Notes under the pieces: generated by a model
Seen by the model: only the letters and a program-made list of their open reading frames with translations
Told to the model about the DNA's origin: nothing
Databases searched by the model: none
Made by a program: the position numbers and the translations under genes
Assembly (NCBI GenBank): GCA_029948255.1
Contig: JALIZF010001835.1
Location: 558,001 to 622,000 of the forward strand
Origin: Telmatactis stephensoni
Lineage: Eukaryota; Cnidaria; Anthozoa; Actiniaria; Isophelliidae
Length of the DNA: 64,000 nucleotides
Direction: 5' to 3'
Shown here: positions 41,101-46,943 of the stretch, in pieces
Layout: each line of letters begins with the position of its first letter
Numbering within the stretch: the stretch's first letter is position 1

Positions 41101-44100
41101 GCTGCAACAGAATAGAACTTTCCTGAATTTGCATGAGTGATCATGAAACAATAGACTCAAGTGGAGGCCAAGGTGGATAAATCTATACATTCACTGTATC
41201 TTAGAGCAGATTTCGTGTGAGTGTGAAAACGGCACCGCATGGTCACGGCACGGTTACGGCATGAATTTTGAATGTTTTTATAGACAACACAGCACTGACA
41301 TGGCCATGGTATGGCATGGTCCATTTCACACTTATACAAAATCTGCTCTATCCAATACAACCTTGACTTGAATATACTGTTTTGTTGTTAGTCATGCATG
41401 CAAATTCAAAAAGGCTTTTAATTACTATTTCCAATATAAAATGAGTTCAGATGCTCAAAATGTATCTGATTGTTTACCTGTTGAAGTCATCATGCCAAGT
41501 AGTTGCCTGACAAAATAACAAATAACAGTGTAAGTTTTTTTGTCAACAAAAACACAGAAAAAACTTGGAGTCTTGTACATCTAATCTATATAATTATACA
41601 AGTAGAATTGACAATACATGATGGCTACAGTCTCGAGAGATATAGATGCTCATCAGAACATTAAATTTTAATAGACTATTAATAGTTCACTCATCTTTAA
41701 CAATGGTCAACACATTGACAACCATTTTCTAGAATGTGATAACTACAGCTTAAATTTTCTAATTATACCAAAGCCAATATCATATATTATTTTAATTAAT
41801 TATCTTATGATATGTGCCATAGGTGCCATACCTTAACATCCAGTATAGTCTTCTTAACAACCTTTAAGATCTGTAAATTCTTCTCGAAGGTTGCTTCAAT
41901 CTCTAGAAGACTTCTGACAACTTCTGGACCCTTTACTCCATGGAAGCAGGGAAGTGGGGTCTTTTCTCCATCATACATCCTAGCAAAGTGCATTTGGCCT
42001 TCACAAACCTGAGTGAGAAGAAATGAAAGGAAAAATGCAGATGATTTAAAGCAAAATAGGCAACAATTTTTATGTGACTAAGAAACAACATGACGTTGTC
42101 ATGATAAAGGCCCAGACACACATTGCAACATTTCCTACAACATTTTCTACAACATCGTGCGCAATTCAGTTGCACCATTTGTCCACTCCTGCAATGTTAC
42201 ATTGTACATGCAATATTGCAGAAAATGTTGCAGACTGAAGTAGAACTCTAAACCTGCAACTGTTGCATGCAACATTTGTAGGAGTGGACACACAGTGCAA
42301 CTTACTGTGTTGTGCATAGTGTTGAGGGAAATGTTGCATTGTGTGTCCAGGCCTTATGCTGGTGACCACAACCACCACCTTCTTCAGAGTTATTACCATG
42401 CTATATTAAATCATACCTCCAGCAGATCCTTGCATCGTTGAACAAATGCATCAACCTGAGCAAAAATACTGCTTTGGTCAAGCACCCATGGGAAACCAGA
42501 GAACTTTGCATGCATTCTACTGATCTGGAAAAGAAAGTCAAAAATTAAAAATCTTAGAAGTGTACACTTACCAAAATGAAAATGCCACATTCCAGTATTA
42601 CCCTTCTAAAAGATAAATGCTCACTAACAATAACAAATGAAGCCCGGGTAAACATAAAAATGGCTTATTAAGTGATTTTTCTGAAAATTTGTTGTTTTCT
42701 CAAATGGTCTAAAAATAAATAACTAATAATAATAAATAAATAAGTGGTATCAATGAACTTTCCCAATGTCCCTAGTTACATCAAACACACACAAAGTCAC
42801 TTAGGCCATTTTCATGTGTGTCCCTTCAATTGTTATTTGTTTGTTACCTTTTCATAAATGCTTTTCCAGGCTTCACAACATCCAATACTTTCCTGCAATC
42901 CTAACATACTTGTTCTTATTCGACCATCAAAGATGTCATCAAGACAGATTTTAGTACTGCATCTCTTGATTATTTCATTGCTCATCTGAAATTATAACAA
43001 TGAGATTAGAAAAGTTCTACCACAAGATGTAAGTTGAAATACATGTAATGCAGTGGTTGGAAACTGGGAAATCAAGTCTATGATTTTCCATGGCTGATCA
43101 GTAGAAACAGGCCATACTATATACTTAGATAAAAAGAATGTAAACATGAGAAGAAAGAAAAGCAGACAAAAAAGTTGAATATTTCACTGAAGAGACGTAC
43201 TAGATGTTTGAATGTGTGTGACATCCTTAGTATTATTACGTGACAAATTGACATCTGTATGTGACCCATGCTGTGTGCCATGGTATTTAAGAGTCATTAA
43301 TTGTTTTGCCTTTGCATCAATTCTCCTACAAATTAATTTAGTCATTTTGTCTAATTGGATTTAGTCATTTCACCTACATCTCAACAGAGATGGTGTAGGC
43401 AAACTGATGCAAAAAAATACTGTAACTGTACATGTTACATCTTACAAACCTTCCTCAGGAGTCCAGTAAGTCTCTTCTGCACTTTTATAATGTTCTGAGT
43501 TCATCCAAATTACTCTAATAATATTTAAAATCTTTGGCAGCATTTGTGGGATATCTTTAGGCTGAGCTTCTGCTAGAGCTTCACAAGGTTCTTTCAGGGT
43601 AGACAAGAACATGAGATTGCTTTGTGCTTGAGCTGATCCATTCTAAAAATATCATCCATACATCAAATTTCGTTTCTATTTAGTGAGACCATTTTGCTAG
43701 AACATCCAGTTCTTATGGTACATAGTAACTTCTTAGCATTTCCAGAACCTGCTGTACTACTGTAAGAAATGAGTTATACCATTTAGAACTAGTTGCTATG
43801 GATGGCTGGTCCCATGTAAAATGCCCCTAGATAGTAACCTTCACTATAAATTTACATGCAAGTAAAACTGTGTCCAGGAAGTGCACAGTTTTACACTATA
43901 ATTTCCTATCCACTTTTTGAACTGAATGACTTTCTACAATTCACTAATTAAAAGCTTAATCTATGTTTATACCTGTATTTGTTTTGCAAGCTTTAGAAAT
44001 GGAGATACATAGGATGACTTGGAGAGTTCCAGGATACTCTGAATCCTCATCACTCCAGGTTTATTAAGTTGATCACTGATTCCTGATAGATCAGCACATC

Positions 44101-46315
44101 TGCTTCTCCAGAATTCAATCTCTTCAAGAGGGCCAGAGTTTTCAGCAGTTTCCAAATTATCTTGACTGCTGAGCACCTCTTTGATCTGCCTTGTCCAGTG
44201 GATCATTGCAGCTGTACGGCATACACAACAGACAGTGTAAATTTCTAACTATAAATCTGCAGTCTGTAGCTATTACTCAGATCAGGTACTTGCAACACAA
44301 TATTGCAATTCAGAGAAATTGTTCTGTTCCAAGTCATTGCAATACAGTGCATGTCTTTAAATAATGGTATTGTTTTACAAATTCCAAGCACAGTGGATGA
44401 TAATGAGATTGACTTCCCCCCCCCCCTCCCCAACTGTACAATGTTGCTACTCGCAATCAATCCAGCTTACCTCAGCAACGCTGTACAGGGGGAGGGGGGT
44501 CCAATAATATGGCCGTAAAGTGTATAGCGTAAAAAAAACTCATAAATTTCACATCGTGCCAACTAATTCTCGCAAGGATTGTAGCTATATGTAAAGCACC
44601 AGTAGGGCTCAATAATCAGATTCACTATGTGCCATTTGCCAAATAAATTCCTCTACAATGACCAGGCTTTAAGATAAAAAAGAAATGCAACAAACTTCTC
44701 TATGTAGACCAGGAACCAATTCAATATAAACTTAATTTTTATAGCTTATAACTTACAAATGTGGCTTTTATTCTTGGCATCTAAAGCATTAGCTACACTT
44801 GTATATTACATGAATTAGTGTAAAACTTTGATTGAAATGACTCCAGTAATTAAACATGCATTACTTTATCAACAATAAATTACATGTATTCTTACTTTCT
44901 AGTCTCTGCACAAACTCCTTGCTCTTTGCAGCCTCTTCTATACTCAGATTAGGTGTTCTCATTAGGAACATAAAGAACAGTCTTGCCTTGCATTTTGTAT
45001 CTTGTGTCCTGTAAGATTAGCCATGAATTTGTGTACATGTGCAGAAAAGTCATTTTTGATGCCTGATTATATGGGTCAAGAAAAATACTAGTTTGATATA
45101 TAATAGGATATATAATTGTTTTGAAGTAGGGACCCGTTCTAAGGTGATCAAAAGGACAATGAGCAGTGCTTTACTGAGTCTGTGTATCTTGCTTCGGCTT
45201 ATGTCTGGGGCCCATGACCTGGGGGGTACTCCCATATATGGACTATACAGGGATGATTTGCTGAACAGGGTATGGTATCCATTCCCCAATATTTTTAGTT
45301 CTTGTTATATTATCTATTTTCTGTCAACCTTACACATACCGAATCATCTATCGCTAGCTGGCCACGAGAGATCTAATATCATCTCAAGTATAATTTTGAT
45401 AGGTATGCAGCAGCATATGGTCATTTTTATCTTTCACAGCTTATATAATATCCTTGATGTCAACCCTTTATCATAAACAGGGTATGGGAATTTGAGTTTT
45501 CCTGTCATAAACAGGATTTGAGGATCCTAGCAGAACACCCTATCCAAATACAGATGGTCAACTTCATCTCAAAACACACACAGCCTCTACTGCACATATA
45601 CTGACATAGCAAAGGATACTGTCTGGCCAAGAAGAGTTTCCAAAGAACAATGGTGCAAAAACATTTGTCATCACTCGAAGTAAATTTTCTACATAATTCA
45701 TATGAACAGTGCCAAACTGCAGTTTCTTTTCTAAATTATCTGAAGTAAGAACAGTATCAGCTGTTTTGATCATAAATGTGAGTTCTTCTACATGGTGTGG
45801 TGGCATAGATGTTGAAACTTGAAGACCCAGAAGTTTGTCTATGTATACCACTAAAATTCTTAGAGAGGCATCTCGGAGGAATTTCAGGATTGTATCATCA
45901 TGTTCAGTTGTCCATAAATCAGATGATAGTGAACTCAAGGTTACTCTTTCTTTGATCAAAGGAATCTGTCAAATAAAATACGAGTTGTAATTTGATCTTG
46001 ACGTATTTCACATTGAAATGCACAATGTAATTTACAACATATTCAAAGCTCAAACCTCAATTCATTTGAATACAGAGTCAATAACTTTATCTTAATTACC
46101 ATTTCTGCAGGATCCACTTCTTTTGGTCCTGAACTCGCTCGTCCACTGACTGACCCAGCGCTGTCGTGAACCTCGATGCCATTTTCGCTTGGGGAAGCAC
46201 TGCCATTTTTGTTCTTTTCTGATACAGCTAGGCTTGATTCAAAAGCTGTTGTATCGGAATAGCTATCTTCAGCATTTGAGATACCATTGACCGCTTCTTG
46301 AGCTTCTGTATCCAT
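2850..46315 (-). CDS. DNAH2: Axonemal dynein heavy chain 2 (inner arm), whole gene
   Basis: Motor subunit of a ciliary/flagellar inner dynein arm. It hydrolyses ATP to slide doublet microtubules. I traced about 93 exons from ATG (46315) to TAA (2850-2852), total near 4,400 residues, the usual DNAH2 length. Similarity to vertebrate DNAH2, rather than other dyneins, runs through the tail ([20 protein letters not shown]), motor ([19 protein letters not shown]) and C-terminus ([14 protein letters not shown]). Introns are GT-AG except one GC-AG (donor 25816) and keep phase throughout. Five exons carry an apparent single extra base (near 44955, 43474, 20220, 14069 and 13732), and one short exon between exons 2 and 3 was not found. 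The locus is therefore either miscalled in places or a damaged allele; coding similarity is intact on both sides of each break. Start context: exon 1 encodes a 72-residue low-complexity acidic lead followed by conserved sequence. Confidence 0.93.
4715..4854. mobile_element. Palindromic MITE in DNAH2 intron 89
   Basis: Inverted arms of about 38 bases, AAAGAATGAATGGAAATCTG on the left and its near-complement at 4820-4854, around a short centre. No coding content. It lies wholly within the intron between exons 89 and 90. Confidence 0.55.
5066..5360 (+). mobile_element. tRNA-derived SINE
   Basis: The 5' part reads like a tRNA, with an A-box-like TGGCCGAGTGGTTAGACCGC (about 5079-5098) and a B-box GGTTCGATTCC (about 5122-5132). 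It is followed by a unique body containing CTCTGGGTCCTCCGGTTTTC (about 5197-5216) and an AT-rich tail ending near 5360. The structure (tRNA head, conserved body, A/T tail) is that of a SINE transcribed by RNA polymerase III. It lies in the DNAH2 intron between exons 88 and 89, antisense to the gene. Confidence 0.75.
5925..6130. repeat. 20-bp minisatellite, TTTAAGTTTCCGCATGTACG unit
   Basis: About ten imperfect tandem units of roughly 20 bases (consensus TTTAAGTTTCCGCATGTACG), grading into more diverged copies on both sides (about 5860-6235). It lies between DNAH2 exons 86 and 87 and ends close to the donor of exon 86. Confidence 0.8.
6584..6844. mobile_element. Two abutting copies of the TA-flanked MITE
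   Basis: A truncated copy (6584-6700) directly followed by a full copy (6702-6844) of the family with ends GAGCAGATTTCGTATGA. The full copy has TA on both sides. The shared core TTTTTATAGACA plus repeated CACGGCACGG-like segments mark the family. A further degraded piece may follow to about 6990. Confidence 0.75.
7855..8165. repeat. 75-bp tandem repeat with an inverted partial copy
   Basis: Three direct units start at 7969, 8044 and 8120 (spacing 75 and 76). Each begins CATATTTTGACGTCATC-like and ends in GTACAGACGCACGGA-like sequence. A reversed partial unit lies at 7855-7908. Two units carry the palindrome TGACGTCA and one has TGATGTCA. It fills the intron between DNAH2 exons 82 and 83. Confidence 0.7.
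8495..8542. repeat. (ATC)n microsatellite
   Basis: About 15 ATC triplets in the DNAH2 intron between exons 81 and 82. Similar ATC/GAT runs recur at 13160-13210, 16322-16350, 17687-17803, 19677-19740, 21637-21665 and 22390-22440, always in introns. Confidence 0.85.
11566..11688 (-). other. DNAH2: Stop-free 123-bp intron of DNAH2 (intron 73)
   Basis: GTTTGT donor after EILR and TTTAG acceptor before [12 protein letters not shown]. The length is a multiple of three and has no stop, so the frame reads across it and would add 41 residues. Comparison with the family, in which EILR-LL is continuous, shows it is an intron, splitting an arginine codon in phase 2. Confidence 0.8.
11908..13783 (-). CDS. 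DNAH2: DNAH2 exons 66-72: AAA5
   Basis: AAA5 does not hydrolyse ATP in dyneins; it supports the buttress and ring. Exons: 66 13657-13783; 67 13446-13535; 68 13311-13369; 69 13055-13121; 70 12888-12983; 71 12290-12344; 72 11908-12056. The series reads [88 protein letters not shown] and [15 protein letters not shown], all at the spacing of the family. Exon 66 has one extra base at about 13732. The acceptor and first bases of exon 71 exist in three tandem copies. Confidence 0.89.
12325..12478. repeat. 54-bp tandem triplication of an exon 71 splice acceptor
   Basis: Units begin at 12325, 12379 and 12433, exactly 54 bases apart and nearly identical. On the coding (minus) strand each includes the acceptor CTTTACAG and the first 20 bases of exon 71. 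Only the unit at 12325 continues into the full exon. If spliced, the other two would read EELDPSLRY and then stop. Confidence 0.9.
12585..12735. repeat. Pyrimidine-rich CCTT tract
   Basis: About 150 bases almost entirely C and T on the plus strand (purine-rich on the transcribed sense strand), with CCTT and CCCT repeats, in the DNAH2 intron between exons 70 and 71. A low-complexity tract with no coding role. Confidence 0.85.
14034..16035 (-). CDS. DNAH2: DNAH2 exons 62-65: stalk and microtubule-binding domain
   Basis: The coiled-coil stalk carries the microtubule-binding domain. Exons: 62 15913-16035; 63 15495-15753; 64 14801-15087; 65 14034-14199. Exon 62 and the first part of exon 63 form the outgoing helix ([40 protein letters not shown]). 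The tip domain spans the end of exon 63 and exon 64 ([40 protein letters not shown]). The returning helix runs through exons 64-65. In exon 65 one extra base near 14069 shifts the frame just after KLVSGL, and the family sequence resumes in the next frame. Confidence 0.9.
14608..14753. mobile_element. TA-flanked MITE copy
   Basis: Ends GAGAATATTTCATATGAGTG and its partial complement at 14740-14753, with the shared core sequences. It lies in the DNAH2 intron between exons 64 and 65. Other copies or fragments: 1136-1250, 3619-3754, 10405-10502, 29395-29463, 29770-29882, 33581-33725, 33780-33893, 36762-36884. Confidence 0.75.
16401..19378 (-). CDS. DNAH2: DNAH2 exons 56-61: AAA4 and stalk base
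   Basis: AAA4 sits at the base of the stalk. Exons: 56 19248-19378; 57 18692-18841; 58 18336-18503; 59 17840-18000; 60 17073-17212; 61 16401-16758. Exon 58 carries the P-loop [15 protein letters not shown]. Exon 59 holds [20 protein letters not shown] and exon 60 [13 protein letters not shown], both typical of axonemal dyneins. Exon 61, one of the largest, runs into the first stalk helix. No frame break was seen here. Confidence 0.91.
16990..17062 (-). mobile_element. tRNA-Thr-like sequence, probably SINE-derived
   Basis: On the minus strand: A-box-like CAATTGGTTAGAGTATC, a loop with AGT in the anticodon position, and B-box GGTTCAAATCC. The acceptor stem does not pair well and there is no independent gene context, so a SINE head or tRNA pseudogene fits better than a working tRNA. 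It ends about 10 bases from the donor of DNAH2 exon 60. Confidence 0.6.
17389..17570. mobile_element. Palindromic element with (CG)n ends
   Basis: Arms of about 65 bases: AATATAAAACGCGCGCGCAT on the left and its complement ending at 17570, differing at a few positions. The centre is about 50 bases. A related shorter piece lies just upstream (17280-17360, with ACGCGCGCGC and TTTATAAAATATTT). It is in the DNAH2 intron between exons 59 and 60. Confidence 0.7.
19034..19683. repeat. Direct repeats flanking DNAH2 exon 56
   Basis: A 50-base stretch beginning CATCAATGCCTTCATCCTTT occurs identically at 19034 and 19614, 580 bases apart, and the similarity continues loosely through GTCACTGTCAT. Exon 56 (19248-19378) lies between them. 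Confidence 0.8.
19110..19215. mobile_element. Fragment related to the 42.1-kb MITE
   Basis: Contains GGGGTGGACACATGGTGCAA, a stretch with TGTTGCAGAGAAACTTGCAG, and ATCATGTGTCC. These match the style and parts of the element at 42108-42354. Partial and diverged. Confidence 0.4.
19776..21939 (-). CDS. DNAH2: DNAH2 exons 50-55: AAA3
   Basis: AAA3 is the regulatory ATPase module that gates AAA1. Exons: 50 21848-21939; 51 21116-21372; 52 20616-20782; 53 20119-20320; 54 19930-20022; 55 19776-19861. Walker A GPVGTGKT lies in exon 51 (about 21250-21274), Walker [11 protein letters not shown] in exon 52, and the lid sequence [12 protein letters not shown] in exon 53. Exon 53 breaks frame at a run of four C (20219-20222 on the plus strand). 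One base fewer restores the family sequence on both sides with no gap. Confidence 0.88.
20879..21078. mobile_element. Inverted-repeat element with GTCAACTCT ends
   Basis: The left end CAGTCAACTCTTG and right end CAAGAGTTGACTA are complementary, and both arms carry GGACACC/GGTGTC motifs. It lies in the DNAH2 intron between exons 51 and 52. A related, more decayed element appears at 35568-35885. Confidence 0.6.
22181..23746 (-). CDS. DNAH2: DNAH2 exons 45-49: AAA2
   Basis: AAA2 binds nucleotide in a structural role. Exons: 45 23629-23746; 46 23293-23410; 47 23051-23187; 48 22487-22796; 49 22181-22330. Exon 45 holds the P-loop GQTGSGKS (about 23705-23730). Exon 47 carries [19 protein letters not shown] and exon 48 carries [13 protein letters not shown], the conserved sensor region. 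The donor of exon 45 lies on the end of a TA-flanked MITE. Confidence 0.9.
22983..23030. repeat. (ACAG)n microsatellite
   Basis: About 12 ACAG tetramers (one imperfect) about 20 bases from the donor of DNAH2 exon 47. The same motif or its complement recurs at 24793-24838, 25021-25150, 29041-29167 and 36435-36470. Confidence 0.9.
23476..23628. mobile_element. TA-flanked MITE copy ending on an exon 45 donor
   Basis: Family core (TTTCTATAGACATCACAG and the CACGGCATGGCATG segment) with a degraded left end. The right terminus runs up to the donor of DNAH2 exon 45: the TA of GTAAGG falls where the element's flanking TA is expected. Confidence 0.6.
24321..26939 (-). CDS. DNAH2: DNAH2 exons 39-44: AAA1, main ATPase site
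   Basis: AAA1 is the principal ATP-hydrolysing module of dynein. Exons: 39 26750-26939; 40 26347-26527; 41 25817-25944; 42 25475-25627; 43 25169-25294; 44 24321-24421. Exon 39 carries the Walker A loop GPAGTGKT (about 26861-26884) and exon 40 the Walker B segment CFDEFNRI. Both are complete, so the site should be active if the protein is made. Exon 41 encodes the start of the AAA1 small domain ([18 protein letters not shown]) and ends at a GC donor. Exons 42-44 lead into AAA2. Confidence 0.92.
25628..25816 (-). other. DNAH2: GC-AG intron of DNAH2 (intron 41)
   Basis: Exon 41 ends AACACCAAG followed by GCAAGA, and exon 42 starts after TTGTAG with GTGTTGGCC. The joined product [16 protein letters not shown] matches the family without gap. 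No usable GT donor lies nearby. GC-AG introns are about 1% of animal introns. Confidence 0.85.
26001..26240. repeat. (TGAC)n microsatellite
   Basis: About 200 bases of TGAC repeats with scattered variants in the DNAH2 intron between exons 40 and 41. It is the longest simple repeat in the window. Confidence 0.9.
27188..31883 (-). CDS. DNAH2: DNAH2 exons 26-38: linker region
   Basis: This part joins tail to ring and forms the linker, the lever that swings during the power stroke. Exons: 26 31730-31883; 27 31381-31487; 28 31130-31306; 29 30960-31046; 30 30423-30503; 31 30146-30203; 32 29490-29650; 33 29179-29235; 34 28868-28966; 35 28450-28575; 36 27757-27867; 37 27402-27590; 38 27188-27291. 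Hallmarks are [19 protein letters not shown] (28), [20 protein letters not shown] (32), [12 protein letters not shown] (35) and the entry to AAA1, [20 protein letters not shown] (38). All junction phases agree and I saw no frame break. The donor of exon 28 is followed at once by a GTT run. Confidence 0.9.
28690..28844. mobile_element. TGAAGGG-ended MITE, copy 1
   Basis: Ends TGAAGGG and CCCTTCA with long complementary arms containing ATGAAAATGACCTAAGTGAC and its complement. In the DNAH2 intron between exons 34 and 35. Copies 2 and 3 are at 35636-35793 and 42638-42828. Confidence 0.75.
29041..29167. repeat. (TCTG)n microsatellite
   Basis: About 30 TCTG tetramers ending 12 bases from the donor of DNAH2 exon 33. 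The pure part is 29102-29167. Confidence 0.92.
30590..30746. mobile_element. TAGACC-ended MITE
   Basis: Ends TAGACCTTTTCAGCTTTGTT and GAAGCTGAAAAGGTCTA are complementary over about 18 bases. The element is 157 bases in the DNAH2 intron between exons 29 and 30. Confidence 0.7.
32138..32354. mobile_element. CACTAGG-ended MITE, copy 1
   Basis: Starts CAACACTAGGTGATTTTATA and ends GATCAAAATTCACTGTGTC, partly complementary. Copy 2 at 39923-40131 shares the ends (ACTAGGCAATTTTATA and CAAAATTCAATTGCCTAGTG) and part of the interior. Both are in DNAH2 introns. Confidence 0.6.
32423..46315 (-). CDS. DNAH2: DNAH2 exons 1-25: N-terminal tail
   Basis: The tail dimerises or binds intermediate and light chains and fixes the motor to the A-tubule. 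Exons (low-high): 1 46100-46315; 2 about 45600-45965 (3' end unsure); 3 44896-45008; 4 43973-44211; 5 43450-43642; 6 42848-42985; 7 42417-42524; 8 41832-42008; 9 41478-41506; 10 40792-40921; 11 40268-40450; 12 39374-39508; 13 38815-38894; 14 38587-38733; 15 38112-38268; 16 37663-37797; 17 36925-37029; 18 36528-36698; 19 36157-36285; 20 35434-35549; 21 34836-34931; 22 34560-34760; 23 34069-34225; 24 33334-33540; 25 32423-32716. Diagnostic stretches are [15 protein letters not shown] (exon 2), [18 protein letters not shown] (14) and [14 protein letters not shown] (22). Exon 9 is only 29 bases. Exons 3 and 5 each need one base removed to stay in frame. Confidence 0.88.
35125..35395. mobile_element. 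Large palindromic MITE, GGCCCGGTAATAC ends
   Basis: About 270 bases with arms of roughly 110 bases each: GGTAATACGAGCAACAAAAT on the left, ATTTTGTTGCTTGTATTACC on the right, and inner complementary blocks around GCATGCAACAACTTTTCTTT. It is in the DNAH2 intron between exons 20 and 21, next to exon 20. Fragments of the same family flank the 750-bp element near 1.6 and 2.4 kb. Confidence 0.8.
35636..35793. mobile_element. TGAAGGG-ended MITE, copy 2, nested
   Basis: Complementary ends TGAAGGGCTACCCATGAAAA and its near-complement ending CCCTTCA. It sits inside an older element (about 35568-35885) whose two halves share GGACACC and GGTGTCT motifs with the 20.9-kb element. Confidence 0.7.
41204..41348. 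mobile_element. TA-flanked MITE, well-preserved copy
   Basis: GAGCAGATTTCGTGTGAGTG on the left and CACTTATACAAAATCTGCTC on the right, with TA on both sides and the core TTTTTATAGACAACACAGCA. One of the three best copies, in the DNAH2 intron between exons 9 and 10. Confidence 0.85.
42108..42354. mobile_element. Palindromic MITE, AGGCCCAGACACAC ends
   Basis: Ends AGGCCCAGACACACATTGCA and TGCATTGTGTGTCCAGGCCT are complementary with two differences. The inside repeats TGCAACATT and complements. It is flanked by TAA on the left and TAT on the right, a weak fit to a 3-bp TWA target duplication. In the DNAH2 intron between exons 7 and 8. Confidence 0.75.
42638..42828. mobile_element. TGAAGGG-ended MITE, copy 3
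   Basis: Diverged copy with a conserved right half (CACTTAGGCCATTTTCATGT and CCCTTCA) and a weaker left end. In the DNAH2 intron between exons 6 and 7. Confidence 0.6.
44400..44560. repeat. Poly-C/poly-G inverted repeat
   Basis: A run of 11 C followed by TCCCC (44416-44431) and a G-rich run GGGGGAGGGGGG (44488-44499) form the arms of a hairpin around ACTGTACA-like blocks. The following ATTTCACATCGTGCCAAC (about 44546-44563) recurs with one change after the G run at 54.2 kb, so both belong to one repeat family. Confidence 0.6.
45160..45310. repeat. Dispersed repeat with GGGGGTACTCCCATATATGG
   Basis: Contains GTCTGTGTATCTTGCTTCGG, similar to the 48.6-kb MITE interior, followed by GGGGGGTACTCCCATATATG and CAGGGTATGGTATCC. 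I recall this motif as a frequent interspersed repeat in anthozoan genomes. It lies in the gap where a short DNAH2 exon is expected. Confidence 0.45.
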
Positions 46316-46943
46316 ATTTACACTGTGGTTCCTCGCTTAGAAAACTTTCAATTTCCGATGTCAACAACGATTTCACAGCGATACGAGCATGAACTTTGCG
46401 ACTAAATTATGACAAACTCTTTCGTTTTAGAACTATGTACACGTTACAAAACCTTAAAATATATACAAAATATTCAATTCAAGGGACAATAAATCAGAGT
46501 TTATCACTCTCTTGGTCCCTAAATGCAGAAGTTTTAACGTAGGAATCCGCCATTTTGATTACCAGTCTCTATAGCAACTTTTATCTTGAGCGGGATCTTG
46601 AAGACCTCGTTCCCGCGCAAAACAAAGTGTTTGCGGGATTCCTGTGTGCGCTCTAAGCAAATCGTGGAATTCTTTTATTACATAACACTTTTTTTATATT
46701 TTGGACCAAAATACTTGTCCTTTTTATGTTTTTTTGTTAAGGATTTTTACCTAGTATTGGCTTCTAAAAAGTCCACACTTTGAAGTTTTCTTCTAGGGAG
46801 GGGAAGGGAATTCAAGGGTATGTGTGGGGGCGCTACCATCGAATTCAGGGGCAAGAATAATAATTCAGTAAAAACACATGAAATATATTGCAGACACAAC
46901 GTGTGGCTTTAGTTAGCGAAATTTCTTATTTTAACCTCTGATA
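46316..46943. promoter_or_regulatory. Divergent DNAH2/ARGLU1 promoter region
   Basis: 628 bases between the start codons of two genes read in opposite directions. It holds an X-box (46565-46578) and a CCGCCATTTTG motif (46547-46557) that fits the YY1 core on the opposite strand. No long open frame and no MITE is present, unlike nearly all other non-coding stretches here, which agrees with functional constraint. Confidence 0.65.
46565..46578. promoter_or_regulatory. RFX X-box
   Basis: GTCTCTATAGCAAC fits the published X-box consensus RYYNYYATRRNRAC at all 14 positions. RFX factors use this site to drive ciliary genes, usually within a few hundred bases of the start. It lies 250 bases upstream of the DNAH2 ATG. 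Confidence 0.75.

Noticed and set aside
44896..45008. Reading DNAH2 exon 3 in one frame ([20 protein letters not shown])
   Set aside because: This frame is open throughout, but its first half does not resemble DNAH2, while the other frame matches at most positions. The open frame there is a coincidence.
2850..46315. DNAH2 as a plain pseudogene
   Set aside because: All traced exons, splice sites and motor motifs are preserved, and all damage is of one type. Decay would also hit splice sites and show stops and deletions.
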